Source of the DNA: Ignavibacteriales bacterium
GTDB taxonomy: Bacteria > Bacteroidota > Ignavibacteria > Ignavibacteriales > Melioribacteraceae
DNA: 21,340 nucleotides
Reading direction: 5' to 3'
Assembly: GCA_020059785.1 (NCBI GenBank)
Contig: JAGVBL010000263.1
Location: 1-21,340 of the forward strand
Part shown: positions 14,681-21,340 of the stretch, one piece after another
Layout of the letters: each line of letters opens with the position of its first letter
Numbering within the stretch: position 1 is the stretch's first letter
The notes under the pieces: model-generated
Database searches by the model: none
The model's input: the letters and a program-made list of their open reading frames with translations, nothing else
Told to the model about the DNA's origin: nothing
Made by a program: the position numbers and the translations under genes

Positions 14681-15229
14681 TTAATTCAAAGAGGTAAGCA
14701 CTGTATTTTGAATTACCCACAACTGCTCATAATTCCCGGTTTCCTTCGAAATCGCAGTTAATTCATAAAAATTATTCTTATGTTCAAATAAAACAACGCG
14801 GTTGATAATACCTTCTTTATTTTCATACTCGTAAGCAGAAAACCGTTTACCGTTTAATTCAAAAACTTCGTCATTAAAAAATCCCTTAAAATATTTTCCC
14901 AGTTTAGCTTTTACAGAGATCTTACTGAGTGCGGCTAATTTTTCTATTCCGTTCTGCAAAATATTTTTTCTTGACGTTTCATCGACATGAATTACCGAAA
15001 AATTAAGCGATTGTTTATAATCGTTTCTTACTAACCAGAGGTCTATACATTTGCATTCATTATCCTCTGCTGTAAACCAGCCATCGGGGAGCTTAACTGA
15101 AATGTTTGTGGTTTTTGAAAATGACCTTTGCCCGGTTAACGGGTAATCGAATTTATAAATAGAACTTAAGGAATGTGAGCACGAAGAAAGGATAAGTGTA
15201 ACGAAAATAACTATTAATAGTTTTTTCAT
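14681..15229 (-). CDS. Hypothetical lipoprotein
   Basis: A 182-residue protein starting M-K-K-L-L-I-V-I-F-V-T-L-I, with the lipobox L-S-S-C at residues 14-17. The mature part is mixed alpha/beta in feel (S-V-K-L-P-D-G-W-F, L-N-F-S-V-I-H-V-D-E-T, N-R-V-V-L-F-E-H-K-N-N-F-Y-E-L-T) and vaguely recalls small lipoproteins that assess envelope state, but I recognise no family. It starts 16 bp after the PorV-like gene and is probably co-transcribed. The ATG has no Shine-Dalgarno site; instead a hairpin lies just before it. Confidence 0.75.
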   Translation of the reverse strand: MKKLLIVIFVTLILSSCSHSLSSIYKFDYPLTGQRSFSKTTNISVKLPDGWFTAEDNECKCIDLWLVRNDYKQSLNFSVIHVDETSRKNILQNGIEKLAALSKISVKAKLGKYFKGFFNDEVFELNGKRFSAYEYENKEGIINRVVLFEHKNNFYELTAISKETGNYEQLWVIQNTVLTSLN

Positions 15230-15236
15230 AGAAAAT

Positions 15237-15260
15237 AGAGACGGATTAATTTCCGTCTCT
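15237..15260 (-). promoter_or_regulatory. 9-bp hairpin spanning the end of the PorV-like gene
   Basis: AGAGACGGA (15237-15245) and TCCGTCTCT (15252-15260) pair perfectly around TTAATT. The loop holds the stop codon of the PorV-like gene, and the stem ends 7 bases before the lipoprotein ATG. The T-run after it on the minus strand is weak (ATTTTC), so it may be a partial terminator or an mRNA hairpin that lowers expression of the second gene. Confidence 0.5.
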
Positions 15261-16277
15261 TAAAAATTTTGGTTCTTCAAGAGTAAGTATTAATGAAATG
15301 CGATGAGAATCCGGAAGCCGGTCTGATTCCGCCTGGCTGAATCTTGCAAATGAATAATCGATCTGAAGCTTCGGTAAATAAATTCCGGCGCCAAGAGTAA
15401 ATTGTTTTACATCGTTATAGCCGGCTCGGACAGCAAAAATATTTTTATAATTATATTCAAAACCCGCATGCGGATCGAAACTGACAGGACCGACATTAAA
15501 TGTAGAAGCAAATTTCCGGTTCTCGAATCTTAAATCGAAATCAACAGCCGGCATAATTTTACCGCCTAAGAAATTGAACGCATATGCAGCTCCAATCTTA
15601 GCTGTCGGGGTTATTAATTCATTCCGCCCGGTACTCCAGGCTACCAAAGTTGTAGTTACATCCTGAATGTTTGCGCCGATATATAAATCCTCGTATGGCA
15701 TATAAAACGCACCGACATCAAAACCGATTCCTGTTGCACCAAACTCTGCAAGGTCTCTTCTAATAATTTTTACATTTGCACCCCAGTAGAAATTATCCGA
15801 ATGCCGCTTAGCAAAAGTTAGATATATAGCCCAATCGGTATTGCTGAATTCCGAAATTTTGGAATAATCGAGCCGGTCTTTGTGGATATCGAGAACGCCG
15901 TCGCCATTGGCATCGTAAAGAGCGTTGCGTGTATCGGGAATTCCATCAACGCTCAAGCGGATAACGCTTAATCCGAAACTCATATCATTACCATACGGAA
16001 TGGCAACTGCACCGTAATTATAATTTACGAGCGATCCAAAGTGTTCTTCGTGCATCAAAGAGAATTGCGGATAATTTATTCGTGCTAATCCCGCCGGATT
16101 CCAGTACCCGGCTGTAACATCGTTAACAACTGCAGTGTGTGCGCTGCCCATAGCAAGTGCACGTCCGCCAACGCCAAGTGCGAGAAATTCACCTGCATAC
16201 TTTCCAATTACTGTCTGGGATTGAATACTAGTGAAGGCAATAATGAAAAAGGAAAAAACAAGAATTATACGTTTCAT
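15246..16277 (-). CDS. PorV/PorQ-like outer-membrane protein
   Basis: A 343-residue protein with a signal peptide (about 1-20, ending S-I-Q-S-Q). It is followed by the family opening G-E-F-L-A-L-G-V-G-G-R-A-L-A-M-G-S-A-H-T-A, then G-Y-W-N-P-A-G-L-A. The rest reads as a FadL-like beta-barrel with many Gly and aromatic residues. In Bacteroidota and Ignavibacteria such proteins include PorV, the shuttle that carries T9SS cargo to the attachment complex, and related barrels of unknown role; sequence alone does not separate them. Two T9SS cargo genes in the window fit a secretion role. AAAGGAATT precedes the ATG. Confidence 0.82.
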   Translation of the reverse strand: MKRIILVFSFFIIAFTSIQSQTVIGKYAGEFLALGVGGRALAMGSAHTAVVNDVTAGYWNPAGLARINYPQFSLMHEEHFGSLVNYNYGAVAIPYGNDMSFGLSVIRLSVDGIPDTRNALYDANGDGVLDIHKDRLDYSKISEFSNTDWAIYLTFAKRHSDNFYWGANVKIIRRDLAEFGATGIGFDVGAFYMPYEDLYIGANIQDVTTTLVAWSTGRNELITPTAKIGAAYAFNFLGGKIMPAVDFDLRFENRKFASTFNVGPVSFDPHAGFEYNYKNIFAVRAGYNDVKQFTLGAGIYLPKLQIDYSFARFSQAESDRLPDSHRISLILTLEEPKFLRDGN

Positions 16278-16340
16278 AAAATAATTCCTTTTGTGTCGGT
16301 TACAGTAGAAATAACTATCTATTTTCTCCTTTCTGCACTA

Positions 16341-16371
16341 CAATATTAAATTTTATCTAAATGTTTTGCAA
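16341..16371 (-). promoter_or_regulatory. Weak Bacteroidota-type promoter for the PorV-like gene
   Basis: On the minus strand TAATATTG (16341-16348) matches TAnnTTTG at all but one fixed position, and TTGC (16368-16371) lies exactly 19 bases upstream, near the -33 TTTG. It would give a leader of about 55-60 bases. Confidence 0.25.
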
Positions 16372-16391
16372 GACCTTTGAACGTCCCTAAT

Positions 16392-16419
16392 TTACCCCTC
16401 CACTTAAAAGGAGGGGTAA
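16392..16419. repeat. Palindrome ACCCCTCC/GGAGGGGT between genes
   Basis: TTACCCCTCC (16392-16401) and GGAGGGGTAA (16410-16419) pair perfectly over 10 bp around an 8-base A-rich loop, with further near-symmetry outside. It follows gpmA on the minus strand but lacks a T-run there. This type of C-rich palindrome recurs in many bacterial genomes, so it may be a dispersed repeat serving as a terminator. Confidence 0.55.
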
Positions 16420-16433
16420 TTTATGGGGTAAAA

Positions 16434-17180
16434 TCATTTTTTCTCAGTTTGCTTTGCTACAGCGTTTATTGCAGCATTAATTGCTTCCTGGTCGCCAAGA
16501 TAATAATGTTTAATCGGTTTTAAGTTTGCATCAAGTTCATAAACCAGTGGAATTCCTGTAGGAATATTTAATTCAACAATTTCCTGTTCCGAAATATTAT
16601 CCAGGTATTTAACCAGAGCACGCAAACTATTACCATGAGCAGCAATAATAACACTTTTGCCGCTTTTAATAACCGGCGCAATAGTTTCATGCCAGTAAGG
16701 CAAGAAGCGGTCGACTGTTAATTTTAAACTCTCTGTAAGCGGAACATCCTTTTTATCCATATCGGCATAACGAGGATCTTTACCCGGATAACGCTCGTCA
16801 TTTTCATCCAAAGCCGGAGGCGGCACATCGTAACTTCTTCGCCACAATTTAACCTGATCCATTCCGTATTTCTCGGCTGTTTCGGCTTTGTTTAATCCTT
16901 GCAGAGCACCGTAATGTCTTTCATTTAATCTCCAGTTTTTAATAACGGGTATCCACATCAAATCCATTTCGTCCAGAGTAATATCTAGTGTTCTAATTGC
17001 TCTTTTAAGAACAGATGTAAATGCAATATCGAATTTGTAACCTTCCGATTTAAGCGTTCTACCGGCTTCATGTGCTTCATTAAGACCTTTTTCAGATAGA
17101 TCAACATCTGTCCATCCGGTAAAAAGATTCAACTTATTCCATTCGCTTTCGCCATGTCTTAGTAATACTACTTTGTACAT
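16434..17180 (-). CDS. gpmA: 2,3-bisphosphoglycerate-dependent phosphoglycerate mutase
   Basis: A 248-residue cytosolic glycolytic enzyme interconverting 3- and 2-phosphoglycerate. The catalytic motif is L-R-H-G-E-S-E-W-N at 7-15 with phosphorylated His9. F-T-G-W-T-D-V-D-L-S-E-K-G follows at 20-32. N-E-R-H-Y-G-A-L-Q-G (86-95) gives the acid Glu87, and A-A-H-G-N-S-L-R-A-L (180-189) gives His182. Length and motifs match the cofactor-dependent class. It is divergent from the TPM-domain gene across about 109 bp and is separated from the PorV-like gene by the 16392 palindrome, so it is probably its own transcript. Confidence 0.96.
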   Translation of the reverse strand: MYKVVLLRHGESEWNKLNLFTGWTDVDLSEKGLNEAHEAGRTLKSEGYKFDIAFTSVLKRAIRTLDITLDEMDLMWIPVIKNWRLNERHYGALQGLNKAETAEKYGMDQVKLWRRSYDVPPPALDENDERYPGKDPRYADMDKKDVPLTESLKLTVDRFLPYWHETIAPVIKSGKSVIIAAHGNSLRALVKYLDNISEQEIVELNIPTGIPLVYELDANLKPIKHYYLGDQEAINAAINAVAKQTEKK

Positions 17181-17245
17181 TTTACACTCACCATAATTTG
17201 TTATAAAAGACCTTGCAAATATAATAAAAATTGAACATCGGTTTG

Positions 17246-17276
17246 TTTCATTTAAATCCGCCTTACTTTATCTTTG
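17246..17276 (+). promoter_or_regulatory. Bacteroidota-type promoter for the TPM-alr genes
   Basis: TATCTTTG (17269-17276) is a full match to the Bacteroidota -7 element TAnnTTTG. TTTC (17246-17249), three of four bases of the -33 TTTG, lies exactly 19 bases upstream. Transcription would begin a few bases before the ATG at 17290, leaving a very short leader. Confidence 0.5.
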
Positions 17277-17289
17277 TATAGGTTTGAAA

Positions 17290-17748
17290 ATGAAAAACAG
17301 ATTGATATATAACTTTTTCAGTGATGACGACTTTCTGAGAATTTCCAACCAGATCAAAAAGTCGGAACAGAGCACCTCGGGCGAGATAAGAATTTCTATC
17401 AAAGAAAAACGTTCATTACTCGAGTTTAAAAAAGATATTAGAGAACTTGCCGAAAAAGAATTTAAAAAATTAGGAATGACGGGAACACGAGATAAAACCG
17501 GCATTTTACTTTTTCTTCTTCTGGGTGAGAGAAAATTTTATATTCTTGCTGATGAAGGAATAAATAGTAAAGTCCCCCAGGATACCTGGGATAAAGTGAG
17601 AGATGAAATTCAGAATAACTTTAGAGAAGGAAAATTTGCCGGAGGTATAGTTACAGGAATTGAAAGAGTAGGGAATATTCTATCCGAACATTTCCCCATT
17701 CGTAAAGACGATACAAACGAACTATCGAATAAAGTAATATTAGAGTAA
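17290..17748 (+). CDS. TPM-domain protein
   Basis: A 152-residue protein with the TPM (TLP18.3/Psb32/MOLO-1) domain across most of its length: I-K-K-S-E-Q-S-T-S-G-E-I-R-I, then T-G-I-L-L-F-L-L-L-G-E-R-K-F-Y-I-L-A-D-E-G-I and F-R-E-G-K-F-A-G-G-I-V-T-G-I. No signal peptide or membrane helix is evident, so this appears to be the soluble small form rather than the long membrane-anchored type. Its biochemical role is not established. I chose ATG 17290, with AGG about 7 bases upstream; a TTG six bases earlier is possible. The alr frame starts two bases after its stop, so the two are probably translated from one mRNA. Confidence 0.85.
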   Translation: MKNRLIYNFFSDDDFLRISNQIKKSEQSTSGEIRISIKEKRSLLEFKKDIRELAEKEFKKLGMTGTRDKTGILLFLLLGERKFYILADEGINSKVPQDTWDKVRDEIQNNFREGKFAGGIVTGIERVGNILSEHFPIRKDDTNELSNKVILE

Positions 17749-17749
17749 A

Positions 17750-18928
17750 TTGAAAGCCACCGTTAACCACCCGATTATCAGCATGGACGAGATTGTCCGA
17801 CCCACCAGAGTTGAAGTTGACCTTAAACAGCTTACGGAAAATTTTAACACAATTAAAAAGTATGTTTCACCTTCTAAGGTAATGGCAGTTCTTAAAGCAA
17901 ATGCTTATGGAAACGGACTTGTCCGTGTTGCAGAACTTATGCAGGAACTAAATGCGGATTATCTTGGCGTTGCGGTTCTTGAAGAAGGGATTTTGCTAAG
18001 ACAATCGGGAATTACATTGCCAATTCTTGTTATGGGCGGAATGCTCGGTAATCAGATTCCTGTTTTTTTAAAGTATGATTTAACAATGACCGCTTCTTCA
18101 ATTGAAAAACTGAACCAGATTGATGAAGCCGCATCTGCAATGAAAGTTAAAGCTAAGGTTCATCTAAAAATTGATACCGGTATGGAACGGATTGGTGTTC
18201 ACTATTATAATGCTGAAAAGTTTCTTGAAGCATCTGTAAAATGTAAGAATGTTTTTGTAGAGGGAATCTATTCTCACTTTGCAAGTTCTGATTCTTCAGA
18301 TCTTTCTTACGCCAGACTTCAACTTGAGCGTTTTTTAGAAGTGATTAACTTCTACACAAAAAATTCTATTGCAATACCGGTTAGGCACATTTCGAACTCC
18401 GGCGGAATTCTGCAGATGCCGGAAGCTTATCTCGATTTAGTTCGCCCGGGAATTTTATTGTATGGTGTTTATCCTTCAAACGAAGTTAAGAAAACAATTG
18501 CCGTTAAACCTACACTATCATGGAAATCCCACGTCGTGTATTTCAAAGCAATTAAACCGGGGCATCCGGTAAGCTACAATTCCACTTTTACACCCGATAA
18601 ATTGATAAGAGCGGTAACGGTTCCTGTTGGTTATGGCGACGGATATTTCCGCAGCATGTCCCATAAAGCAGAAGTACTTATCCGAGGTAAACGTTACCCG
18701 GTAATCGGTTCAATTACAATGGATCAGATTGTAGTTAATATAGGCAACGACAGTGCATTCAATGGCGATGAAGTAATTTTGATTGGAAACGACGGCGTTA
18801 ATTCAATTACATGCGAGGAACTTGCAAACTGGGCGGGAACCATTCCTTACGAGATATTAACCAACATAAATACCCGCGTTCCAAGAATTTACAGAGGTTG
18901 TCTTAAAAGTATCTCATTGTCAGTCTGA
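17750..18928 (+). CDS. alr: Alanine racemase
   Basis: A 392-residue PLP enzyme converting L- to D-alanine for peptidoglycan. The PLP lysine is Lys49 in V-L-K-A-N-A-Y-G-N-G (47-56). H-L-K-I-D-T-G-M-E-R-I-G and H-I-S-N-S-G-G-I are in the barrel, and the catalytic tyrosine is in V-P-V-G-Y-G-D-G-Y-F. The start is uncertain: TTG at 17750 gives 11 residues before Met12 (ATG 17783), which also works but has no ribosome site. The C-terminus is odd. After R-I-Y-R-G-C-L-K the last residues S-I-S-L-S-V and the TGA stop are read from an inserted-looking palindrome, so the natural end may have been slightly different. Confidence 0.95.
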   Translation: MKATVNHPIISMDEIVRPTRVEVDLKQLTENFNTIKKYVSPSKVMAVLKANAYGNGLVRVAELMQELNADYLGVAVLEEGILLRQSGITLPILVMGGMLGNQIPVFLKYDLTMTASSIEKLNQIDEAASAMKVKAKVHLKIDTGMERIGVHYYNAEKFLEASVKCKNVFVEGIYSHFASSDSSDLSYARLQLERFLEVINFYTKNSIAIPVRHISNSGGILQMPEAYLDLVRPGILLYGVYPSNEVKKTIAVKPTLSWKSHVVYFKAIKPGHPVSYNSTFTPDKLIRAVTVPVGYGDGYFRSMSHKAEVLIRGKRYPVIGSITMDQIVVNIGNDSAFNGDEVILIGNDGVNSITCEELANWAGTIPYEILTNINTRVPRIYRGCLKSISLSV

Positions 18929-18948
18929 GCTTGTCGAAGACTGACAAT
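18916..18948. repeat. REP-like palindrome, GAGCTTGTCGA loop
   Basis: ATTGTCAGTCT (18916-18926) and AGACTGACAAT (18938-18948) pair perfectly over 11 bp around GAGCTTGTCGA. This palindrome type, with T-G-A-G-C-T-T-G-T-C-G-A-A-G at its core, is a familiar dispersed repeat in bacterial genomes. The alr TGA lies inside it (18926-18928). Confidence 0.75.
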
Positions 18949-18960
18949 TTCGAATAGAAT

Positions 18961-18985
18961 CACACTTCGACTTAGCTCAGTGTAA
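18961..18985. repeat. Second REP-like palindrome, opposite orientation
   Basis: ACACT (18962-18966) and AGTGT (18979-18983) bound a core that, on the minus strand, reads GAGCTAAGTCGAAG, nearly the same as the GAGCTTGTCGAAG core of the first palindrome. The two copies are therefore related and lie in inverted orientation 12 bp apart. Confidence 0.6.
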
Positions 18986-19018
18986 CTCTAAAATTGCTTT
19001 TAAGACAACCTCAATATT

Positions 19019-20557
19019 TTACTTTGCAAGCAGCATCTTTTTAGATTGAACAAATCCATTTGCAGAAATTGTGTAAATATAAACACCGCTTGTCATTCCT
19101 CGACCTCGCTCGGAATGACCTGCATCAAAGATTACAGTGTAATATCCGGCAGGTTTATTTTCGTTAATTAAGGTTGTTACCTCTTTGCCAAGTATATCGA
19201 ATATTTTTATAGTAACAAAACTGTTTTCTGGTAATTGATAGCTGATGGTTGTCGTTGGGTTGAATGGGTTGGGATAATTACTTAAATCATAATTGCCCGG
19301 CAATTCATTAGAAATTTCTGATACTAAATTTGAGTTTTCTTCCTTCCTATAATCAATTCTTCCAAAAGCTGCATTATATTCAGCGTCGGCATAAGTTCCT
19401 GCTGTAGAATAATAAGCCCGAACGTCGTACCATAATAAATCATCAGAATAGGAAGATGTATAAACGTATTGATAGTCTGTAAATGAACAAACTCCCCTTC
19501 CAACAGTTCCTATTTGAGTATCGGGACCGGTAACTCCATTGTGTTTTACCCTTCTCCAGATCTGGTATTGATTAACAGCACTATTAGGGTGTTCACTCCA
19601 TTGTAATTGAATATTCTGCCCGGTTGATCCAACAAATTGTAAATTTTTGTAACCATTGTTCGGCTTAATACCAGCATAATTAATTGAATAAGACGCATTG
19701 TTATAAACAGTAAAACTTCTTGGATTTTGAGAATTACCATCGCCCCAGGATGAAAATCCCATATCAATATAATCTGATCTTGTATAACCCAATGCAGTAA
19801 CAGAAACCGGTTGAGAATAATAATAATTACCATTTGCTGTTACTGGTCCGTTGAAAGAAATATTGCAGACCTTTCTTAATTCTGCACGAATATGAATCCC
19901 ATTTTGATTTAGGGTTGCGTTGTAGGTATAGGAGCTTGAATACGATTGAATTGATGATTCTACTTTCCAAGTACTCTGATTGCTTCCACTTGTATTCCAC
20001 ACTCTTGTATATCCTTGGGCATCAACTTGATTTTCGATAGCAGCCAAGCTTAGTCCTTGTCCATAACTAAGATTAAAAACAGATCCGCTTCCGTATGGTG
20101 ATCCATTTACTGATACAGTACCTGTTCCAAAATTATTCTCTACATAAACGGTCTGCTGTACCGTAACCGTAATGTAGGATGTAGATGCACGCTGAGTAAG
20201 TATTTTGGTAATATAATCCTCCTCATACATGTAAATAACATACCAGTTTTGATAAAGTACATCTCCGGGTAAAGTGCAGTATGGAGTATCTTCATATACC
20301 CAGGTTTCTGCGTAAGTATTTCCTCCGCCGACTAATATATCCTTGATTACCTTGAATTTCCATTTATTTTGTGAATTTGCCTTTTGTCCGGACCATCCAA
20401 ATGAAATATCAATTGATGATCTTGTGTTGTCTATAACACTCCCGGATACTGTACTATTATGGGTTGGATTATTAAACCAAACACTATAGCTCTGTGCATA
20501 CAGGTTACAAGAGAACAAGAACAAAATTACCGAAAGAAATAAATTTTTTACCTTCAT
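19019..20557 (-). CDS. Large T9SS-exported surface protein
   Basis: A 512-residue protein with a signal peptide (about 1-22, ending N-L-Y-A-Q) and a long Ser/Tyr/Asn-rich extracellular region. It includes a fibronectin type III-like domain (about 305-390; L-Q-W-S-E-H-P-N-S-A-V-N-Q-Y-Q-I-W-R-R) and a C-terminal type IX sorting domain (about 425-512; N-Y-P-N-P-F-N-P-T-T-T-I-S-Y, then K-I-F-D-I-L-G-K-E-V, ending K-K-M-L-L-A-K). ATG 20557 is chosen for its AGGAGA site; a GTG 15 bases earlier is less likely. A REP-like palindrome is embedded in frame at residues about 480-490. The function is unknown; a surface or adhesion role is possible. Confidence 0.85.
   Translation of the reverse strand: MKVKNLFLSVILFLFSCNLYAQSYSVWFNNPTHNSTVSGSVIDNTRSSIDISFGWSGQKANSQNKWKFKVIKDILVGGGNTYAETWVYEDTPYCTLPGDVLYQNWYVIYMYEEDYITKILTQRASTSYITVTVQQTVYVENNFGTGTVSVNGSPYGSGSVFNLSYGQGLSLAAIENQVDAQGYTRVWNTSGSNQSTWKVESSIQSYSSSYTYNATLNQNGIHIRAELRKVCNISFNGPVTANGNYYYSQPVSVTALGYTRSDYIDMGFSSWGDGNSQNPRSFTVYNNASYSINYAGIKPNNGYKNLQFVGSTGQNIQLQWSEHPNSAVNQYQIWRRVKHNGVTGPDTQIGTVGRGVCSFTDYQYVYTSSYSDDLLWYDVRAYYSTAGTYADAEYNAAFGRIDYRKEENSNLVSEISNELPGNYDLSNYPNPFNPTTTISYQLPENSFVTIKIFDILGKEVTTLINENKPAGYYTVIFDAGHSERGRGMTSGVYIYTISANGFVQSKKMLLAK
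19092..19119. repeat. REP-like palindrome inside the T9SS sorting domain
   Basis: GTCATTCC (19092-19099) and GGAATGAC (19112-19119) pair perfectly around a 12-base loop. Read on the gene strand the loop is GAGCGAGGTCGA, the core of a common dispersed bacterial palindrome. It is translated as G-H-S-E-R-G-R-G-M-T, between F-D-A and S-G-V-Y-I-Y of the sorting domain. Confidence 0.75.
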
Positions 20558-20611
20558 GATGTTTCTCCTCACTAAGTTAGAAAGTGAAATAATAATTGGT
20601 TAATTTTTAAG

Positions 20612-20708
20612 TGCAAATAAAAATGGGCGTACCATGTACGCATAAGATGAGCAGTCTTACTATTTTATTTGCAAACGGGGTATTGGAGAGCGCCTCTCTC
20701 CTTTACCC
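20612..20708. other. Strongly structured intergenic region
   Basis: TGCAAATAAAA (20612-20622) and TTTTATTTGCA (20663-20673) form a perfect 11-bp outer stem. It encloses GCGTAC/GTACGC (20627-20641) and TAAGA/TCTTA (20643-20659). A second hairpin follows, GGGTA-TT-GGAGAG with CTCTCC-TT-TACCC (20678-20708), symmetric around CGCCT. On the plus strand it is followed by a T-rich run. It may be the terminator region of the propeller-like gene, a leader of the T9SS gene, or a small mobile palindromic unit. Confidence 0.55.
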
Positions 20709-20729
20709 TTATTTTTTAACTCTTGCCTC

Positions 20730-21340
20730 CTATTCTTTTAAGTGACCATGAATAATTTTGGAAGTATTTTTATTAAGCACAAACACTATAAAATAAACAT
20801 CATTTTTAAAAATAATTCCTGATACTAACTTTGTATTAGGTGCATAGTATATAAGTTTTAGATCTGTTCCGTCATAATGATTTATCCCCTGTAATGACCA
20901 TGATCCTACAAATAAATCTTTCTCGCTCCTTGAACACAATACCTTTCCGTAATAATCCGTCCCTGTAAAATCTTTCCATACTGTGTATTTTCCATCGTCT
21001 TCATATCTATAAATTATCTTTGCTATATTGAAATAAGTTTTATCTCCAATATTGAATACATTAAATGGTGATAACCCAAAATCTGAAAACATCTCTCGAA
21101 ATTCTTTACCATTCCAAACCACTAATTTTGTTGAATCTACTGATCCTTTTAATGCCGAAATTATAAAATCTCCGTTCTTTGATTTCCTTATCTGGTAAAA
21201 ATTCAGGTGGAGTTTTGGTAATTCTATCTGTTTCCATTCTGTTCCATTGAATCTGAATATTCCGCCTAACTGTTCTTCATTAAAGTATGAATTGTATGCT
21301 GTTCCAACGGCATAGATTTCTGTTTTAGATACGCCCCATA
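20730..21340 (-). CDS. Propeller-like hypothetical protein, 5' end beyond the window
   Basis: An open frame of about 202 residues continues to the right edge without a stop, so only the C-terminal part is seen. It contains short repeats of the kind found in beta-propellers: F-R-F-N-G-T-E-W-K, V-V-W-N-G-K-E-F-R, H-Y-D-G-T-D-L-K, together with W-G-V-S-K-T-E-I-Y-A-V-G and K-D-L-F-V-G-S-W-S. The stop is followed by the structured region at 20612-20708. No T9SS sorting domain is at its C-terminus. A repeat-based exported or surface protein is the likeliest reading; the function is unknown. Confidence 0.7.
   Translation of the reverse strand, partial: WGVSKTEIYAVGTAYNSYFNEEQLGGIFRFNGTEWKQIELPKLHLNFYQIRKSKNGDFIISALKGSVDSTKLVVWNGKEFREMFSDFGLSPFNVFNIGDKTYFNIAKIIYRYEDDGKYTVWKDFTGTDYYGKVLCSRSEKDLFVGSWSLQGINHYDGTDLKLIYYAPNTKLVSGIIFKNDVYFIVFVLNKNTSKIIHGHLKE

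Larger units (their letters stand above)
18894..19012. repeat. Perfect 16-bp inverted repeat enclosing two REP-like palindromes
   Basis: GAGGTTGTCTTAAAAG (18894-18909) and its exact complement (18997-19012) frame 87 bp. This looks like a terminator stem for alr and the convergent T9SS gene whose loop has been expanded by the repeats at 18916 and 18961. The left arm encodes part of the alr C-terminus, and the right arm ends 6 bp before the end of the next gene. Confidence 0.8.

Noticed and set aside
20558..20572. GTG start at 20572 for the large T9SS protein
   Set aside because: That GTG overlaps the GAGGAGA ribosome site used by ATG 20557.
21120..21122. GTG at 21122 as the start of the last gene
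   Set aside because: The frame stays open to the window edge with the same repeat pattern, so the gene begins beyond the window.

Overview
The window is AT-rich and looks like chromosome from a member of the Ignavibacteria or a close relative in the Bacteroidota/Chlorobiota (FCB) group. The main evidence is two predicted exported proteins ending in type IX secretion (T9SS) C-terminal sorting domains of the 'NYPNPFNP' type, a PorV/PorQ-like outer-membrane protein, and a Bacteroidota-style promoter element. The core enzymes are also compatible: a short archaeal/Thermotoga-type adenosylhomocysteinase, a FabK-like flavoprotein, Dxr, RseP and GpmA. No tRNA, rRNA, CRISPR array or intact mobile element was seen.

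Layout. 1-240: a possible decayed transposase fragment running off the left edge, then a terminator. 243-3680 (minus): an operon of a sugar-phosphate nucleotidyltransferase, metK and ahcY, joining the SAM cycle to an NDP-sugar gene. 3778-5646 (plus): a FabK/nitronate monooxygenase-like flavoprotein and a membrane-anchored LuxR-type regulator. 5647-6060: no gene, but tandem 22-bp palindromic repeats and a candidate structured RNA ending in a T-run. 6061-7866 (minus): two adjacent genes sharing a CxxCH heme motif within a common C-x-x-C-H-x-N-P-x-G-G signature; one is a predicted outer-membrane barrel, the other a temptin-like domain fused to a T9SS sorting domain. 8007-11016 (plus): a four-helix membrane protein, dxr and rseP, closed by a strong terminator. 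11073-14619 (minus): ECF sigma factor, TPR protein, membrane anti-sigma-like protein and TonB-C lipoprotein, tightly packed with overlapping ends, followed by a decayed second TonB-C gene. 14681-16277 (minus): a lipoprotein and the PorV/PorQ-like gene. 16434-17180 (minus): gpmA. 17290-18928 (plus): a TPM-domain protein and alanine racemase. 19019-21340 (minus): a large T9SS-exported protein and the 3' part of a propeller-like gene cut by the right edge.

How it works together. Surface biology is the theme: a PorV-like protein, two T9SS cargo proteins, a heme barrel/heme cargo pair that could form an electron-transfer or metal-related surface unit, and an extracytoplasmic-function sigma operon with its own TonB-domain lipoprotein. 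RseP, the protease class that releases sigma factors from membrane anti-sigma factors, lies just across a terminator from that operon.

The most unusual DNA features are REP-like palindromes. One sits in frame inside a T9SS sorting domain. Two others sit inside a perfect 16-bp inverted repeat at the end of alr, where one of them supplies the alr stop codon.
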